53,389 nt of DNA, from contig JAPLHV010000067.1 in assembly GCA_026389455.1 (NCBI GenBank), positions 1 to 53,389 on the forward strand, in the 5' to 3' direction. The position numbers and the translations under genes were made by a program. The stretch is from Coprothermobacterota bacterium. GTDB taxonomy: Bacteria; Caldisericota; JANLFM01. Shown here in pieces: positions 16,851 through 25,921 of this stretch (positions are counted from its first letter, which is position 1; the number at the start of each line of letters is the position of its first letter). The notes under the pieces were generated by a model. The model was given only the letters and a program-made list of their open reading frames with translations. It ran no database searches and was not told the DNA's origin.

Positions 16851-19325
16851 TTACGCCCGGAACGATCGTAAACGAAGCGAGTTGGTCACTACGAAGACCG
16901 AGCTGAAGGCCATCGCCAGAGCGGCGATGATTGGGTTGAGGAGGATTCCGAAGAATGGGTAGAGGATGCCGGCGGCAATGGGGATTCCCAAGACGTTGTA
17001 AAGGAATGCCCAAAATAGGTTCCAGCGGATCGTCGCCATCGTCTGCCGGGCCAAGGCCAGCGCTTTCCCCACCCCACGCAGGTCACCCGAGACCAAGGCT
17101 ACGTCGGCCGACTCCAATGCCACATCAGTGCCTGTGCCCAGTGCGATGCCAAGGTCTGCTTGAGCCAGGGCGGGAGCGTCGTTGATGCCGTCACCGATCA
17201 TCAACACCCGCTTGCCTTGAGATTGCAGAGCCTTGATTTGATCAGTCTTGCCCGATGGCAACACTTGCGCCAGGACGCGATCGATTCCCAATTGTCTCGC
17301 CACAGCGTGTGCTGAAGCCTCTGTGTCGCCGGTGATCATCCACACCTCCAGGCCACCATTCTTTATCGTGGAGATCACCTCCTGCGCTTCCGGTTTCAAT
17401 GTATCACGGATCAACAAGGCGCCGCGGTATACACCGGCTACAGCTAGATAAAGAGCCGTAAACCCCTGTCCCTCGAAGGAACGCTCCAATTCCACAACTC
17501 CGGCTTCCTCCAGGTAGCGTGCGCTTCCCAAGAGTACCTCCTGCCCGCCCACGGAGGCTTGAACACCCAGCCCCGGCAATGCTTGGAACCCATCAGCCGC
17601 CGTTGGGGTGATCCCATTCTCGACTGCATAGGACCGCACCGCCTGGGCTAATGGATGCTCTGAGTCGCTCTCTACGCTGGCAGCGATGCTTAACAACTCC
17701 TCCTCGCTTCCTTGACTTGGGACGATTCTCTCCACCCTGGGTTTGCCGGCAGTGAGGGTGCCGGTCTTGTCGAAGATCACCGTATCCACCCGGCCGGCTT
17801 CCTCCAAGGCCTGTCCTGAACGGATCAGGATCCCCATCTGGGCCCCCCGGCCGGTCCCCACCATGATGGCGGTCGGGGTAGCCAATCCCAAGGCGCAGGG
17901 ACAAGCAATAACCAGCACCGCCACTGCGTTGTTCAGCGCCAACAAGTAGCTAGGCGCCGGTCCCAAGGCCCACCAAATCAGGAAGGTCAGGGCGGCAATC
18001 CCCAAGACAATGGGGACAAAGATCGCGGCGATGCGATCAGCCAACTTCTGGACAGGGGCTTTGCTGCCCTGCGCATCCTCCACCAGGCGGACCACTTGAG
18101 CCAGGAATGTATCTTTCCCAACTCGCTCAGCTCGGAAGCGTAACGACCCGGAACCATTGATGGTAGCTCCGGTAACGAGATCACCCAGCCTCTTGGGAAC
18201 GGGGAAAGCCTCTCCAGTTACCATCGATTCGTCGACTTCAGAGCTCCCCTCTTCGATCCGTCCGTCCACTGGGATGCGCTCTCCCGGACGAACCAGAAGG
18301 AGGTCGCCGACTTGCACTGCCTCTGCCGGCGCCACGCTCTCCACCCCGTCGCGGATAACCGTGGCGGTGGGAGGCTGAAGATTCATCAGGTGACGAATAG
18401 CTTGCGAGGTGCGGCCTTTTGCCTTGGCTTCCAGATATTTACCGAAGAGGATCAGGGTAATTATGACTGCCGAAGTGTCGAAATAGGTAGCGCTGGGGAG
18501 GCCGGATTGTTCCAGCGTCGAAGGGAAGAAAGTGACGAAAACAGAGTAGAGGTAAGCCGCTGAAGTGCCCAATGCTACCAGGGTGTTCATGTCGGTGGCG
18601 CCGTGACGTAAAGCTCCCCAGGCGCCGCGGTAGAATCGCCACCCAGCCCAGAATTGAACCGGCGTTGCCAAAACCAGGAGGAGATAGGGATTGGCCAACC
18701 AGGTCGGGAAGCCAGGGACCATCCCCAGCATCGAGCCGGCCAGGATTACCAGGGAAAGGGCTGCGCTGACCCACAGGCGCAAGGCCAGATCGCGCTGTTC
18801 TCGGCGACGGGCTTCCACCTCGCGGTCGCGGTTTTCACCTACCAGAGTAGCCGTGTATCCGGCTTCCTCGACTGCCCGGATCACCTCCTTTGGCTGGAGC
18901 AACCCAACCATATAATCTACATAGGCTCTCTCAGTTGCTAAGTTGACTTGAACGGAAAGAACGCTGGGGAGAGAGCGAATCGCCTCTTCGACATGGGCTG
19001 CACAAGTGGCGCAAGTCATTCCCCCGATCAAGAAAGTAGTGCGATCCTGCAGCACATCGAAGCCGGATTCGCGGATGGAACGCGCCACATCAGCGATACG
19101 CCCATCTTCCACAAGCAGGGAGGCGCTCTCGTTGGCCAGATTCACGACCACTTCGAGAACGCCCTCCGTCTGCATCAAGGCCTCCTCGAGGTGAGTCACG
19201 CAGGAGGCGCAGGTCATCCCGATAATCGGGATCTTAACAGAACGCCCTGCCGGGGGCTGTCTAGCCGCCGGGGGCTGTCTAGCCGCCGGGGGCTGTCTAG
19301 CCGCCGGGGGCTGTCTAGAACTCAT
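16851..19325 (-). CDS. copA: Copper-translocating P1B-type ATPase
   Basis: This is an 824-aa heavy-metal pump of the CopA type that exports Cu(I). Two N-terminal HMA domains carry GMTCASC and GMTCATC. Eight membrane segments include the [12 protein letters not shown] ion site. The P-domain has DKTGTLT, the N-domain SEHPLAQAV and the hinge [10 protein letters not shown]. The ATG at 19325 overlaps the YHS gene stop as ATGA, with GAGGG upstream, so the start is firm. Between this start and the first HMA domain the protein reads RQPPAA repeats encoded by four 18-bp core units. The adjacent YHS protein supports a copper-handling operon. No metal-responsive regulator is adjacent. Confidence 0.93.
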   Translation of the reverse strand: MSSRQPPAARQPPAARQPPAARQPPAGRSVKIPIIGMTCASCVTHLEEALMQTEGVLEVVVNLANESASLLVEDGRIADVARSIRESGFDVLQDRTTFLIGGMTCATCAAHVEEAIRSLPSVLSVQVNLATERAYVDYMVGLLQPKEVIRAVEEAGYTATLVGENRDREVEARRREQRDLALRLWVSAALSLVILAGSMLGMVPGFPTWLANPYLLLVLATPVQFWAGWRFYRGAWGALRHGATDMNTLVALGTSAAYLYSVFVTFFPSTLEQSGLPSATYFDTSAVIITLILFGKYLEAKAKGRTSQAIRHLMNLQPPTATVIRDGVESVAPAEAVQVGDLLLVRPGERIPVDGRIEEGSSEVDESMVTGEAFPVPKRLGDLVTGATINGSGSLRFRAERVGKDTFLAQVVRLVEDAQGSKAPVQKLADRIAAIFVPIVLGIAALTFLIWWALGPAPSYLLALNNAVAVLVIACPCALGLATPTAIMVGTGRGAQMGILIRSGQALEEAGRVDTVIFDKTGTLTAGKPRVERIVPSQGSEEELLSIAASVESDSEHPLAQAVRSYAVENGITPTAADGFQALPGLGVQASVGGQEVLLGSARYLEEAGVVELERSFEGQGFTALYLAVAGVYRGALLIRDTLKPEAQEVISTIKNGGLEVWMITGDTEASAHAVARQLGIDRVLAQVLPSGKTDQIKALQSQGKRVLMIGDGINDAPALAQADLGIALGTGTDVALESADVALVSGDLRGVGKALALARQTMATIRWNLFWAFLYNVLGIPIAAGILYPFFGILLNPIIAALAMAFSSVFVVTNSLRLRSFRA
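19238..19318 (-). repeat. four in-frame core units at the CopA N-terminus
   Basis: Near-identical units (gccgccgggggctgtcta) end in cagaacgccctgccggggg. They are read in the PPAARQ frame from the minus strand. Their high identity suggests recent tandem expansion. Confidence 0.9.
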
Positions 19326-19474
19326 TTTCCCTCTTTCAGGCACTTCTCAGGATCCTTGTCGAAGGCCACCTTGCAGCCCTTGGCGCAAAAGTAATAAAAC
19401 TTCTCCCTGTACTCGGAGCGAAAGAGCGCTGTTTTCTCATCTACCGTCATCTTGCAGACCGGGTCGATCGCCAT
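19322..19474 (-). CDS. YHS/TRASH-domain metal-binding protein
   Basis: This 50-aa protein starts [16 protein letters not shown] and has [18 protein letters not shown], the YHS-domain pattern with metal-ligand cysteines. Small YHS proteins commonly accompany copper ATPases and may deliver or sense Cu. The ATG at 19474 has a strong AAGGAGGTGATC leader; the longer ORF start in the track lies inside a dispersed palindrome and is rejected. Its stop overlaps the copA start, indicating translational coupling. Confidence 0.88.
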   Translation of the reverse strand: MAIDPVCKMTVDEKTALFRSEYREKFYYFCAKGCKVAFDKDPEKCLKEGK

Positions 19475-19497
19475 GGCGATCACCTCCTTCCTGGTAG

Positions 19498-19518
19498 GGG
19501 CGGGTTTCAAACCCACCC
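19498..19518. repeat. dispersed palindrome, one mismatch
   Basis: The sequence gggcgggtttcaaacccaccc is the 16601 palindrome with one changed base. It lies just upstream of the YHS gene ribosome-binding site, so it may sit in its leader or promoter region. Confidence 0.8.
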
Positions 19519-19594
19519 ATAGGGGCAATGCATGCCTCGCCCCTGCGCGGGCTACTGTGTAACCATCAGAAGGGCTCGTTGATTCCCTATTTCT

Positions 19595-20827
19595 CTATGA
19601 AGTTAGGTAAGTCCGTTGCGCCTCAGTCAGAGAATCGATGCGAACCCCCAGCGCGGCAAGCTTTAATTGGGCCACCTTCTCATCGAGCGCTTCGGGGAAA
19701 GGCAAGACATGAGGCGGCAGCGTCTGGTAATGGGCAGCCAGGTATTCCACCGCCAAAGCCTGGTCAGCGAAACTGAGGTCCATCACCCCAGCCGGATGTC
19801 CCTCACCGCAAGCCAGGTTGACCAGGCGCCCCTCCCCCAAAAGGAACACGCAGCGGCCGTCGGGGTAGGTGAATTCCTCGATATGTTCGGTTACCTGCCT
19901 CGAGGTGATGCTGATGCGGCGCAACGCTTCCAGGTCGATCTCCACGTTGAAGTGCCCGGCATTGGCCAGGATCGCTCCATCCTTCAACAGGCGAAGGGAA
20001 GTTTCAGCGATGATAGAGATATCCCCGGTGGCGGTGATGAAGAGATCGCCCAATGGGGCAGCCTCCTCGATGGGCATCACCCGGAAGCCGTCCATGAGCG
20101 CTTCCAAGGCCTTGACCGGGTTAATCTCAGTAACGATCACGTTGGCCCCTAGACCGCGCACCCGGTTAGCGATCCCTCGACCCACCCAACCATAGCCGCA
20201 GACCACCGCCACGCTCCCGGCGATCAGAAGATTGGTCGCCCGCAAGACGCCGTCCAAGGCGCTCTGGCCGGTTCCATAGCGGTTGTCGAAGAGGTGTTTG
20301 GTATGGGCGAAATTGACGGCGATCAATGGGTAGCGCAGCAGTCCTTCCTGGTCCAGGTTGCGCAGTCGGGTAACCCCGGTAGTGGTCTCCTCGGTGCCGG
20401 CACAGACGGTCCGGCCGGTCCCCTTGTGGTAGGTCAAGGTTAGGTCAGCGCCATCATCGACCAGGAGATCGGGTTGAGCTTCCAAAACCAGGCGGATATT
20501 CTCAAGGTAGTCCTGCTCGCCCTCCCCCCGCCAAGCGAAGACGTGAATCCCCATCCCTACCAGATAAGCGGCGATGTCATCCTGGGTAGAAAGGGGGTTG
20601 GAGCCGCAGAGGAATACCTCAGCCCCCCCCGCCTTCAAGGTTAAAGCGAGGTTAGCCGTCTTGGCTGAGACATGCAGACAGGCGCCTACGCGCCGCCCGG
20701 CTAGCGGGTGTTCCATTGCGAAACGTAAGCCGATCGAACGCAAGACGGGCATCTGCCGGCCTGCCCACTCGGTCCGCGCTTTTCCCCGGGGCGCCAGGGA
20801 AAGATCTTTGATTCGGTTCTCCATCAT
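19595..20827 (-). CDS. ahcY: S-adenosylhomocysteine hydrolase
   Basis: This NAD-dependent enzyme splits S-adenosylhomocysteine into adenosine and homocysteine and keeps methylation running. It is 410 aa. The NAD site GYGWVGRGIANRVRGLG lies near residue 205, and the substrate and catalytic segments VDDGADLT, NFAHTKHLFDNRYGTGQS and EITPVKA-like EINPVKALEA are all present. It resembles the shorter archaeal/thermophile form, which lacks the 40-aa insert of the mammalian enzyme. Two consecutive ATGs (20827, 20824) follow GGAGGAAGACCA, and I take the first. Confidence 0.93.
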   Translation of the reverse strand: MMENRIKDLSLAPRGKARTEWAGRQMPVLRSIGLRFAMEHPLAGRRVGACLHVSAKTANLALTLKAGGAEVFLCGSNPLSTQDDIAAYLVGMGIHVFAWRGEGEQDYLENIRLVLEAQPDLLVDDGADLTLTYHKGTGRTVCAGTEETTTGVTRLRNLDQEGLLRYPLIAVNFAHTKHLFDNRYGTGQSALDGVLRATNLLIAGSVAVVCGYGWVGRGIANRVRGLGANVIVTEINPVKALEALMDGFRVMPIEEAAPLGDLFITATGDISIIAETSLRLLKDGAILANAGHFNVEIDLEALRRISITSRQVTEHIEEFTYPDGRCVFLLGEGRLVNLACGEGHPAGVMDLSFADQALAVEYLAAHYQTLPPHVLPFPEALDEKVAQLKLAALGVRIDSLTEAQRTYLTS

Positions 20828-20879
20828 TGGTCTTCCTCCCAAAGGGTATCCTCCGCCAGGCGAAGGGTTGGTCTCTCTA

Positions 20880-20916
20880 TTGTAGAACCTTTCCCATCAC
20901 GCGTTACAATCAGTCT
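20880..20916 (+). promoter_or_regulatory. possible promoter of a leaderless PHP gene
   Basis: A -10-like TACAAT at 20905-20910 ends 6 bp before the PHP start codon. A weak -35-like TTGTAG lies 19 bp upstream at 20880. No ribosome-binding site is present, so transcription may start at or near the ATG. Confidence 0.5.
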
Positions 20917-21801
20917 ATGAAGGTCGATCTCCACACTCACAGTACGGCCTCCGACGGTTGCCTGAACCCGGCGGAGTTGGTGCGCCATGCTTGCCGGGAA
21001 GGGCTCGCTTTGCTCTCGCTCACCGATCATGACACCGCTGTCGGCCTTGCTGAAGCCGAGCAGGCCAGCCGTTCCACTCCACTCCGTTTCGTCCCCGGGA
21101 TCGAGTTTTCCACCGAAGTGGAACAAGCCGAGGTGCATATTCTTGGCTATTGGCTGGACTTTGATTCCCGATTGCTCAAGGATTTCCTCGAGCGCCTCGG
21201 TCAGTCCCGGCGGGAGCGCATCCGGCGAATGGTAGGTGAGCTGCAAAAGCTGGGAATGCACCTCCAGGCTGACGAAATTTTAGAAAGCAAACTGTCCGGG
21301 GTTTTCGGCCGTCCTCATGTCGCCTTGGCCTTGGTGCAACATGGCTATGCTTCCAACGTGGAGGATGCCTTCGCTCGTTACCTGAAGATCGGAAAACCCG
21401 CCTATGTACCGCACCGTAAGCTCTCTCCTTGGCAAGTGGTGAGCCTGGCGGTCAAGGTGGGTGGGCTTGCCGTGATGGCTCACCCAGGACTCTCCGCTCG
21501 TGACGACTTGATCCCCTCGCTTGTTCGAGAGGGTCTAGGAGGGCTGGAGGTCTACTACCCCGAACACAACCCAAGCCAAGTCCACCGCTATCTTGACTTG
21601 GCCCGGGAGGCAGACATCCTCATCACCGGCGGTTCAGATTTCCACGGACCAGCAGTCCACCACCATCCAACCGGTGGCAACTTGAGAGAGCGCGGCAGCT
21701 TACCAGCCCCCGGCAGGGCGTCCCATTCCCCGCTGGGAAGCGCCAACTTGCCAGCCGAAGACGTTGAACGCTTCCTGGCTTGGGGCAGAGCTCACAAGTA
21801 G
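20917..21801 (+). CDS. PHP-domain phosphoesterase
   Basis: This PHP family metal-dependent phosphoesterase of 294 aa is similar to bacterial RNase AM/YciV-like proteins that act on nucleotides or RNA 5' ends. Motifs in order are VDLHTHSTASDG, SLTDHDTAVGL, FVPGIEFSTE, HILGYW, MAHPGL and ITGGSDFHG. The ATG at 20917 matches the family start; the longer ORF start overlaps ahcY. After the last metal motif there is an extra piece, RGSLPAPGRASHS, encoded by core repeat, before the normal C-terminal tail. The TAG stop is part of a palindrome shared with gyrA. Confidence 0.85.
   Translation: MKVDLHTHSTASDGCLNPAELVRHACREGLALLSLTDHDTAVGLAEAEQASRSTPLRFVPGIEFSTEVEQAEVHILGYWLDFDSRLLKDFLERLGQSRRERIRRMVGELQKLGMHLQADEILESKLSGVFGRPHVALALVQHGYASNVEDAFARYLKIGKPAYVPHRKLSPWQVVSLAVKVGGLAVMAHPGLSARDDLIPSLVREGLGGLEVYYPEHNPSQVHRYLDLAREADILITGGSDFHGPAVHHHPTGGNLRERGSLPAPGRASHSPLGSANLPAEDVERFLAWGRAHK
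21688..21724 (+). repeat. two in-frame core units in the PHP gene
   Basis: The units gcgcggcagcttaccag and cccccggcagggcgtcc lie near the 3' end and are read in the third forward frame (SLPAPGRAS). Confidence 0.8.
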
Positions 21802-21824
21802 GGGTACGGCATGCCGTACCCTAC
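21798..21824. terminator. palindrome between convergent PHP and gyrA genes
   Basis: GGGTACGGCATGCCGTACCC (21802-21821) is a perfect 20-bp palindrome, extended by GTAG and CTAC. It supplies TAG stops to both converging genes. It could work as a bidirectional terminator hairpin, but there is no T-tract. Confidence 0.5.
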
Positions 21825-24292
21825 AATGGAAGAGTCTGCTGGTTGTCCTCTTCGCGCTCGATGACGGGCTCGGGAACCACCCGCGCGACAGCTACAACGC
21901 GGTCTTCCTCGCCGGCACGGATCAATCGCACGCCCGAGGCGTTGCGCCCTAGGGTAGGGATCGACTTGGTCTCCATACGGATCAGCTTGCCGTTTTGGGT
22001 GATAGCGATGATGTCGTCTCCCTCGGCCACCATCTTGCCGCCGACCACCAGCCCGGTCTTTGCCCGCACCCGGAAGGCGATCACTCCCAATCCTCCCCGC
22101 TTGTGAACCGGGATCGATTCGGGACGCATCTTCTTGCCCAGACCTAGCTCGGCGATTAGAAGCAACTTTCGGCCCGGCATGACGGGTTCCATTCCCACCA
22201 CGACATCGCCTTCACGCAAGCGGATTCCCCGCACCCCTCCGGCCGAGCGCCCCATCGGACGCAAATCGGAAGCGCGGAAACGAGCCGCGTAGCCCATCTG
22301 GGTAAAGACCACGAGAGCGTTCTCGGCACTAGTTCGCCGCACCTTGCAAAGCGCGTCTCCTTCCTTCAGCAGGAGAGCGCGGATTCCTCTTCGCCCAGCG
22401 TTGCGGAACTCGACCAGTAAAGTGCTTTTAGTGGTCCCCTTGTTGGTGACCATCACCAGGTAATCCTCGGCGCAATCGTTCGGGATGGGCAAAGCCGTGC
22501 TGATGGCCTCTCCTTCCTCCAGAGCAAAGAACGCCCGCACCGGAGCGCCGCGGTCGGTCCGGCCGCCCTCCGGCACCTCGTACGCCTTTACACCATAGAC
22601 CTTGCCGGCAGTGGTGAAGAAGAGAACACGCTGGTGAGTGCCACAGACGAAAATATCTTCGACCAGATCCTCTTTCCTCAGGCCAACCCCGAAGACACCC
22701 ACCCCGCCTCGCCGTTGGCTGCGGTAGGTAGTCATCGAGCTGCGCTTAAAGTAACCGTCGGCTGTGATGGAGATGGCCACTTTCTCATCAGCGATCAGCT
22801 CTTCTGCCCCTAGATTCCAAGCTTCCATCTCGATGCGCGTGCGGCGCGGGTTGCCATATTTAGCCTTGATTTGCAACAACTCTTCCTTTATGACCGCCAA
22901 GCGCTTCTCCCGATCGCTCAACAAACCCATCAGATACTCGATGGTGCGCGTCACTTCAGCTAGTTCGACTTCGATCTTGGAACGCTCCAGGCCGGTTAGA
23001 CGCGCCAGGCGCATCTCCAGGATGGCCTGCGCCTGCAGTTCAGAGAGAGTGAACCGTTCAATCAAACCGCCTTTGGCCTCCTCCACCGTGCGCGAGGAAC
23101 GGATCAGGGCAACGATCTCATCGATGTGGTCGAGGGCGATCACCAATCCCAGCAAGATGTGCTGGCGGGCTTGCGCTTTGTTCAGCTCGAAACGGCTGCG
23201 CCTCTCTACAACTGTCTCGCGGTGACGCAAGAACTCGTCCAGGATGGAAGCCAAGTCAAGTACCCGGGGCAGATTATCTACGAGGGCCAGCATGATCACG
23301 CCGAAGGAGATCTGTAGTTGCGTATGCTTGTAGAGTTGGTTGATCAGGGTGGAGGGGCGAGCATCGCGCTTCAGCTCAAGCACCACGCGCATCCCTGAGC
23401 GGTCCGACTCGTCACGGATGTCCGAGATCCCGGAGATTTTCTTCTCGCGAACCAACTCAGCGATCTTCTCCACCAGGGTAGATTTGTTCACTTGGAAGGG
23501 CAGTTCAGTGATCAGAAGCTGCTCGCGCCCCCCTTTGAGGCTCTCCAACTGGACCACGCCACGCAAGATGACGATCCCCCGACCGGTGGCATAGGCCTGG
23601 TAGATGCCATCCCGGCCCATGATCACCCCGCCGGTGGGAAAGTCGGGGCCGGGGATGCGCTCGATCAGTTCATCGATGGAACAATCGGGGTGGTCGATGC
23701 GATGGACCAACCCATCCACTACTTCCCCTAGGTTCTGGGGGGGAATGTTGGTGGCCATTCCCACGGCGATCCCGGAAGAGCCATTGATCAACAGATTGGG
23801 GATCTTGGTGGGAAGGACGGAAGGTTCCTCCAGTGTGCCGTCGAAATTCGGCAAGAAATCCACCGTATCCTTGTCCAAGTCCGCCAGCATCTCCATCGAC
23901 AGGCGCGAGAGGCGCACCTCTGTGTAGCGCATGGCCGCAGCTTCGTCCCCATCCACTGAGCCGAAGTTGCCATGTCCGTCGACCAGGGGGTAACGGCTGG
24001 AAAAATCCTGAGCAAGGCGGACTAGCGTATCATAGATGGCTAACTCGCCATGAGGATGATACTTGCCCAACACATCGCCGACGATTCGGGCTGATTTTTT
24101 GTAAGGACGGTCGGGAAAATTACTAAGATCCATCATCCCATAGAGAACGCGGCGATGCACCGGCTTCAGCCCGTCGCGCACGTCCGGCAGCGCCCGGCCG
24201 ACAATCACCGACATGGCATAGTCGATGTAGGAGCGCTTCATCTCCTCTTCGACTTTGACCTGCAGCACGCGTTCGCCCAAGTATTTGCTCAA
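21821..24292 (-). CDS. gyrA: DNA gyrase subunit A
   Basis: This is the breakage-reunion subunit of gyrase, 823 aa. The catalytic tyrosine lies in [12 protein letters not shown] near residue 120. The C-terminal beta-pinwheel has a GyrA-box-like QRRGGVG, which differs from QRRGG(R/K)G at one place, and this argues for GyrA over ParC. The quinolone region reads [11 protein letters not shown], so the position of E. coli Ser83 is Leu and Asp82 is Glu. The start is TTG ([11 protein letters not shown]), consistent with the family, with AGGAAG somewhat far upstream. gyrB is not in the window. An octamer array lies immediately upstream. Confidence 0.95.
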   Translation of the reverse strand: MSKYLGERVLQVKVEEEMKRSYIDYAMSVIVGRALPDVRDGLKPVHRRVLYGMMDLSNFPDRPYKKSARIVGDVLGKYHPHGELAIYDTLVRLAQDFSSRYPLVDGHGNFGSVDGDEAAAMRYTEVRLSRLSMEMLADLDKDTVDFLPNFDGTLEEPSVLPTKIPNLLINGSSGIAVGMATNIPPQNLGEVVDGLVHRIDHPDCSIDELIERIPGPDFPTGGVIMGRDGIYQAYATGRGIVILRGVVQLESLKGGREQLLITELPFQVNKSTLVEKIAELVREKKISGISDIRDESDRSGMRVVLELKRDARPSTLINQLYKHTQLQISFGVIMLALVDNLPRVLDLASILDEFLRHRETVVERRSRFELNKAQARQHILLGLVIALDHIDEIVALIRSSRTVEEAKGGLIERFTLSELQAQAILEMRLARLTGLERSKIEVELAEVTRTIEYLMGLLSDREKRLAVIKEELLQIKAKYGNPRRTRIEMEAWNLGAEELIADEKVAISITADGYFKRSSMTTYRSQRRGGVGVFGVGLRKEDLVEDIFVCGTHQRVLFFTTAGKVYGVKAYEVPEGGRTDRGAPVRAFFALEEGEAISTALPIPNDCAEDYLVMVTNKGTTKSTLLVEFRNAGRRGIRALLLKEGDALCKVRRTSAENALVVFTQMGYAARFRASDLRPMGRSAGGVRGIRLREGDVVVGMEPVMPGRKLLLIAELGLGKKMRPESIPVHKRGGLGVIAFRVRAKTGLVVGGKMVAEGDDIIAITQNGKLIRMETKSIPTLGRNASGVRLIRAGEEDRVVAVARVVPEPVIEREEDNQQTLPL

Positions 24293-24310
24293 CGGAATAC
24301 CACGCTTCCT

Positions 24311-24407
24311 AGTTCAGTAGTTAAGTAATTAAGTAGGTAAGTAATTAAGTAATTAAGTAGTTACTAAACCACTTAACCACTTGATAGCCCCCGGCAGGGA
24401 GTACTGT
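24311..24407. repeat. octamer array joined to core, upstream of gyrA
   Basis: Units agttaagtaattaagtaggtaagt run to a centre agtagttactaaacc, then acttaaccacttgat, which continues into agcccccggcagggagtactg. It separates gyrA from the small ORF at 24466. The gyrA promoter would have to lie in or beyond this array. Confidence 0.85.
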
Positions 24408-24465
24408 AGCACAGGCTAATACGACCAGCAAAAGCCCGGCGGTAAACTAGAAAACTTCCCGCGAC

Positions 24466-24681
24466 CTAGATGACTTGCCAGCGAACAGCCTGGAATTGAC
24501 AGACCATATCCGGCGCCGAGGTGGCTGAAGATGCCGTCCAACTGCTGATTGAGTAGTCTTCTTCCTGGACTGCGATTAGAATCCGGCGCTGGATCTCTTC
24601 CAGCATCCTGGCTGGGGGAATCAAGCTTTCCGTCTCTTTCCGCAGTCTCATGCTAATCTGTCTCTCAAAAGTGTCCATCAT
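24466..24681 (-). CDS. Small hypothetical protein downstream of ArsR regulator
   Basis: This 71-aa protein starts MMDTFERQISMRLRKETE. I recognise no domain. The charged N-terminal half may be helical. The gene overlaps the end of the ArsR-type regulator by 17 nt, with GAGGATA just before its tandem ATGs, so it is probably co-translated. A palindromic operator lies in the last codons of the upstream gene, just before this start. A regulator partner or target is possible; the function is unknown. Confidence 0.6.
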   Translation of the reverse strand: MMDTFERQISMRLRKETESLIPPARMLEEIQRRILIAVQEEDYSISSWTASSATSAPDMVCQFQAVRWQVI

Positions 24682-25789
24682 TATCCTCTTGTAGATGATT
24701 ATCTACAGTTGCTCGTTCCGCTGTCAAGTACTTTTCCAAGATTAGACGAAGTTCCTCGGACCTCTCGTTCTTCAAAGCATAGTAGTTGTTCCCCCGCCGC
24801 AGCTCGGTCTGGACGAACCCACCTACGCGCAGTGCAGCCATGTGGTGGAGGACGGTGGGGTGCGTTAAACGCAGGGTTCGGGAAATCTCCAAGGCGTACA
24901 TCTCCCGTTTGCGCAACAAGCGAAGGATCTCCAGACGAGTAGGATCGGCCAAGGCTTTGTAGGAACGGATCAACTCAGCCTTCACCTCATCAGCTTGCTG
25001 CTGGGCAATAGCAGCAGTAGCCGGGAAAATCAGCAAATATTCGCTTTCCGATTCCTGCAAGAAGACAAAGGGGGCTGCATAATAAGCCGGGGCGAAGGTT
25101 AGCCTCTTCCCCGCCGGCGGAGGAAAAAGGAGGCCGCGAGCCATATATGGGATAATCTCGGCTGGCGAAAGCGTCTGAGCCATGACTTCCACTACTTGGG
25201 CGGACTCCTGCAAGAAGGGCAGCAAACGACGGTACTCTTCGTCCAAGAAGAGGCGCCAGTGCTCCTCCAGAAGGTTCGCCAGATCCTCGGCCAGGGAGGG
25301 ATCGTGGAGTAGACGGTCAATGCGGCTCCTTGATTCAGAAGAGAAACGCCCGCGGAAATCCTCCCAGAAAGAGGCTTCCTCCGGCGCCGGCATGGATTGG
25401 CCGTGCAGATCCCGCAGGATCTTCGGCAATTGGCTGGATGAAGGTTCCAAGGCGGCCACCACCGTCACGCAAAAATCATCGCTCTTCAAGCCACGCAACA
25501 GGGTTAAATAATTCTCCAGAGTGCGAGGACAGGGTAGGCGTAAAGCAAAAGTCAAGGCATGAAGACCCAAATGCTCTTCCGTCTCGAAGAAAAAGCGATA
25601 GGCCTTTCGCCCATCGCGCGAGAGACGGCTCTTCCATGAACGGACGAAGTCAGGCTTGGGGTCTGCGTTGGGATTGCCGGCTGCGAAAAGAGACAGGAAG
25701 AGGTCATAGAGAGGAGAGACCTCTACCCGCACAGCAGCACTTTTCGCCCCGTCGTTGGGAGTCGTTCTTTGGATTTTCATGTAGATCAT
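24665..25789 (-). CDS. ArsR-family transcriptional regulator with large N-terminal domain
   Basis: This 374-aa protein has its winged helix at the C-terminus (ALADPTRLEILRLLRKREMYALEISRTL, then THPTVLHHMAALRVGGFV), preceded by about 270 residues of uncertain fold. Typical ArsR proteins are near 100 aa, so this is the extended form in which the N-terminal part may sense a ligand. An 18-bp palindrome overlaps the start codon and is repeated inside the 3' end of the gene, which suggests autorepression. The start could be 25789 or the ATG at 25780, where a GATAAT box 7 bp upstream would give a leaderless message. Confidence 0.8.
   Translation of the reverse strand: MIYMKIQRTTPNDGAKSAAVRVEVSPLYDLFLSLFAAGNPNADPKPDFVRSWKSRLSRDGRKAYRFFFETEEHLGLHALTFALRLPCPRTLENYLTLLRGLKSDDFCVTVVAALEPSSSQLPKILRDLHGQSMPAPEEASFWEDFRGRFSSESRSRIDRLLHDPSLAEDLANLLEEHWRLFLDEEYRRLLPFLQESAQVVEVMAQTLSPAEIIPYMARGLLFPPPAGKRLTFAPAYYAAPFVFLQESESEYLLIFPATAAIAQQQADEVKAELIRSYKALADPTRLEILRLLRKREMYALEISRTLRLTHPTVLHHMAALRVGGFVQTELRRGNNYYALKNERSEELRLILEKYLTAERATVDNHLQEDNDGHF
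24690..24707. promoter_or_regulatory. operator palindrome, internal copy
   Basis: TGTAGATGATTATCTACA has 7-bp perfect arms and a 4-bp spacer. It lies within the 3' codons of the ArsR gene, 9 bp before the start of the small downstream gene. It has the same arms as the copy at the ArsR start. Confidence 0.7.
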
Positions 25790-25797
25790 TATCTACA
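25780..25797. promoter_or_regulatory. operator palindrome at the ArsR start
   Basis: TGTAGATCATTATCTACA covers the ArsR start codon and a -10-like GATAAT on the minus strand. It differs from the internal copy only in the first spacer base. It is the likely autoregulatory binding site. Confidence 0.75.
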
Positions 25798-25882
25798 CTT
25801 TGGGGAAAAAAAGAAACTCTACCAGTGAAATACTGAAAACAGCAGCGGTTTATTAGCGAATGCAAGCCGGGAGCATTTGAGG

Positions 25883-25918
25883 TACAATTGGTTGGCACTC
25901 TCATCTGGAGTGTGCCAA
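25883..25918 (+). promoter_or_regulatory. -10 box and CIRCE operator of hrcA
   Basis: A TACAAT box lies at 25883-25888. The inverted repeat TTGGCACTC-N9-GTGTGCCAA at 25892-25918 is a CIRCE variant of consensus TTAGCACTC-N9-GAGTGCTAA, with extended arms GGTTGGCAC/GTGCCAACC. It ends 3 bp before the hrcA ATG, so HrcA should repress its own gene. No Shine-Dalgarno sequence fits between operator and start. Confidence 0.85.
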
Positions 25919-25921
25919 CCA

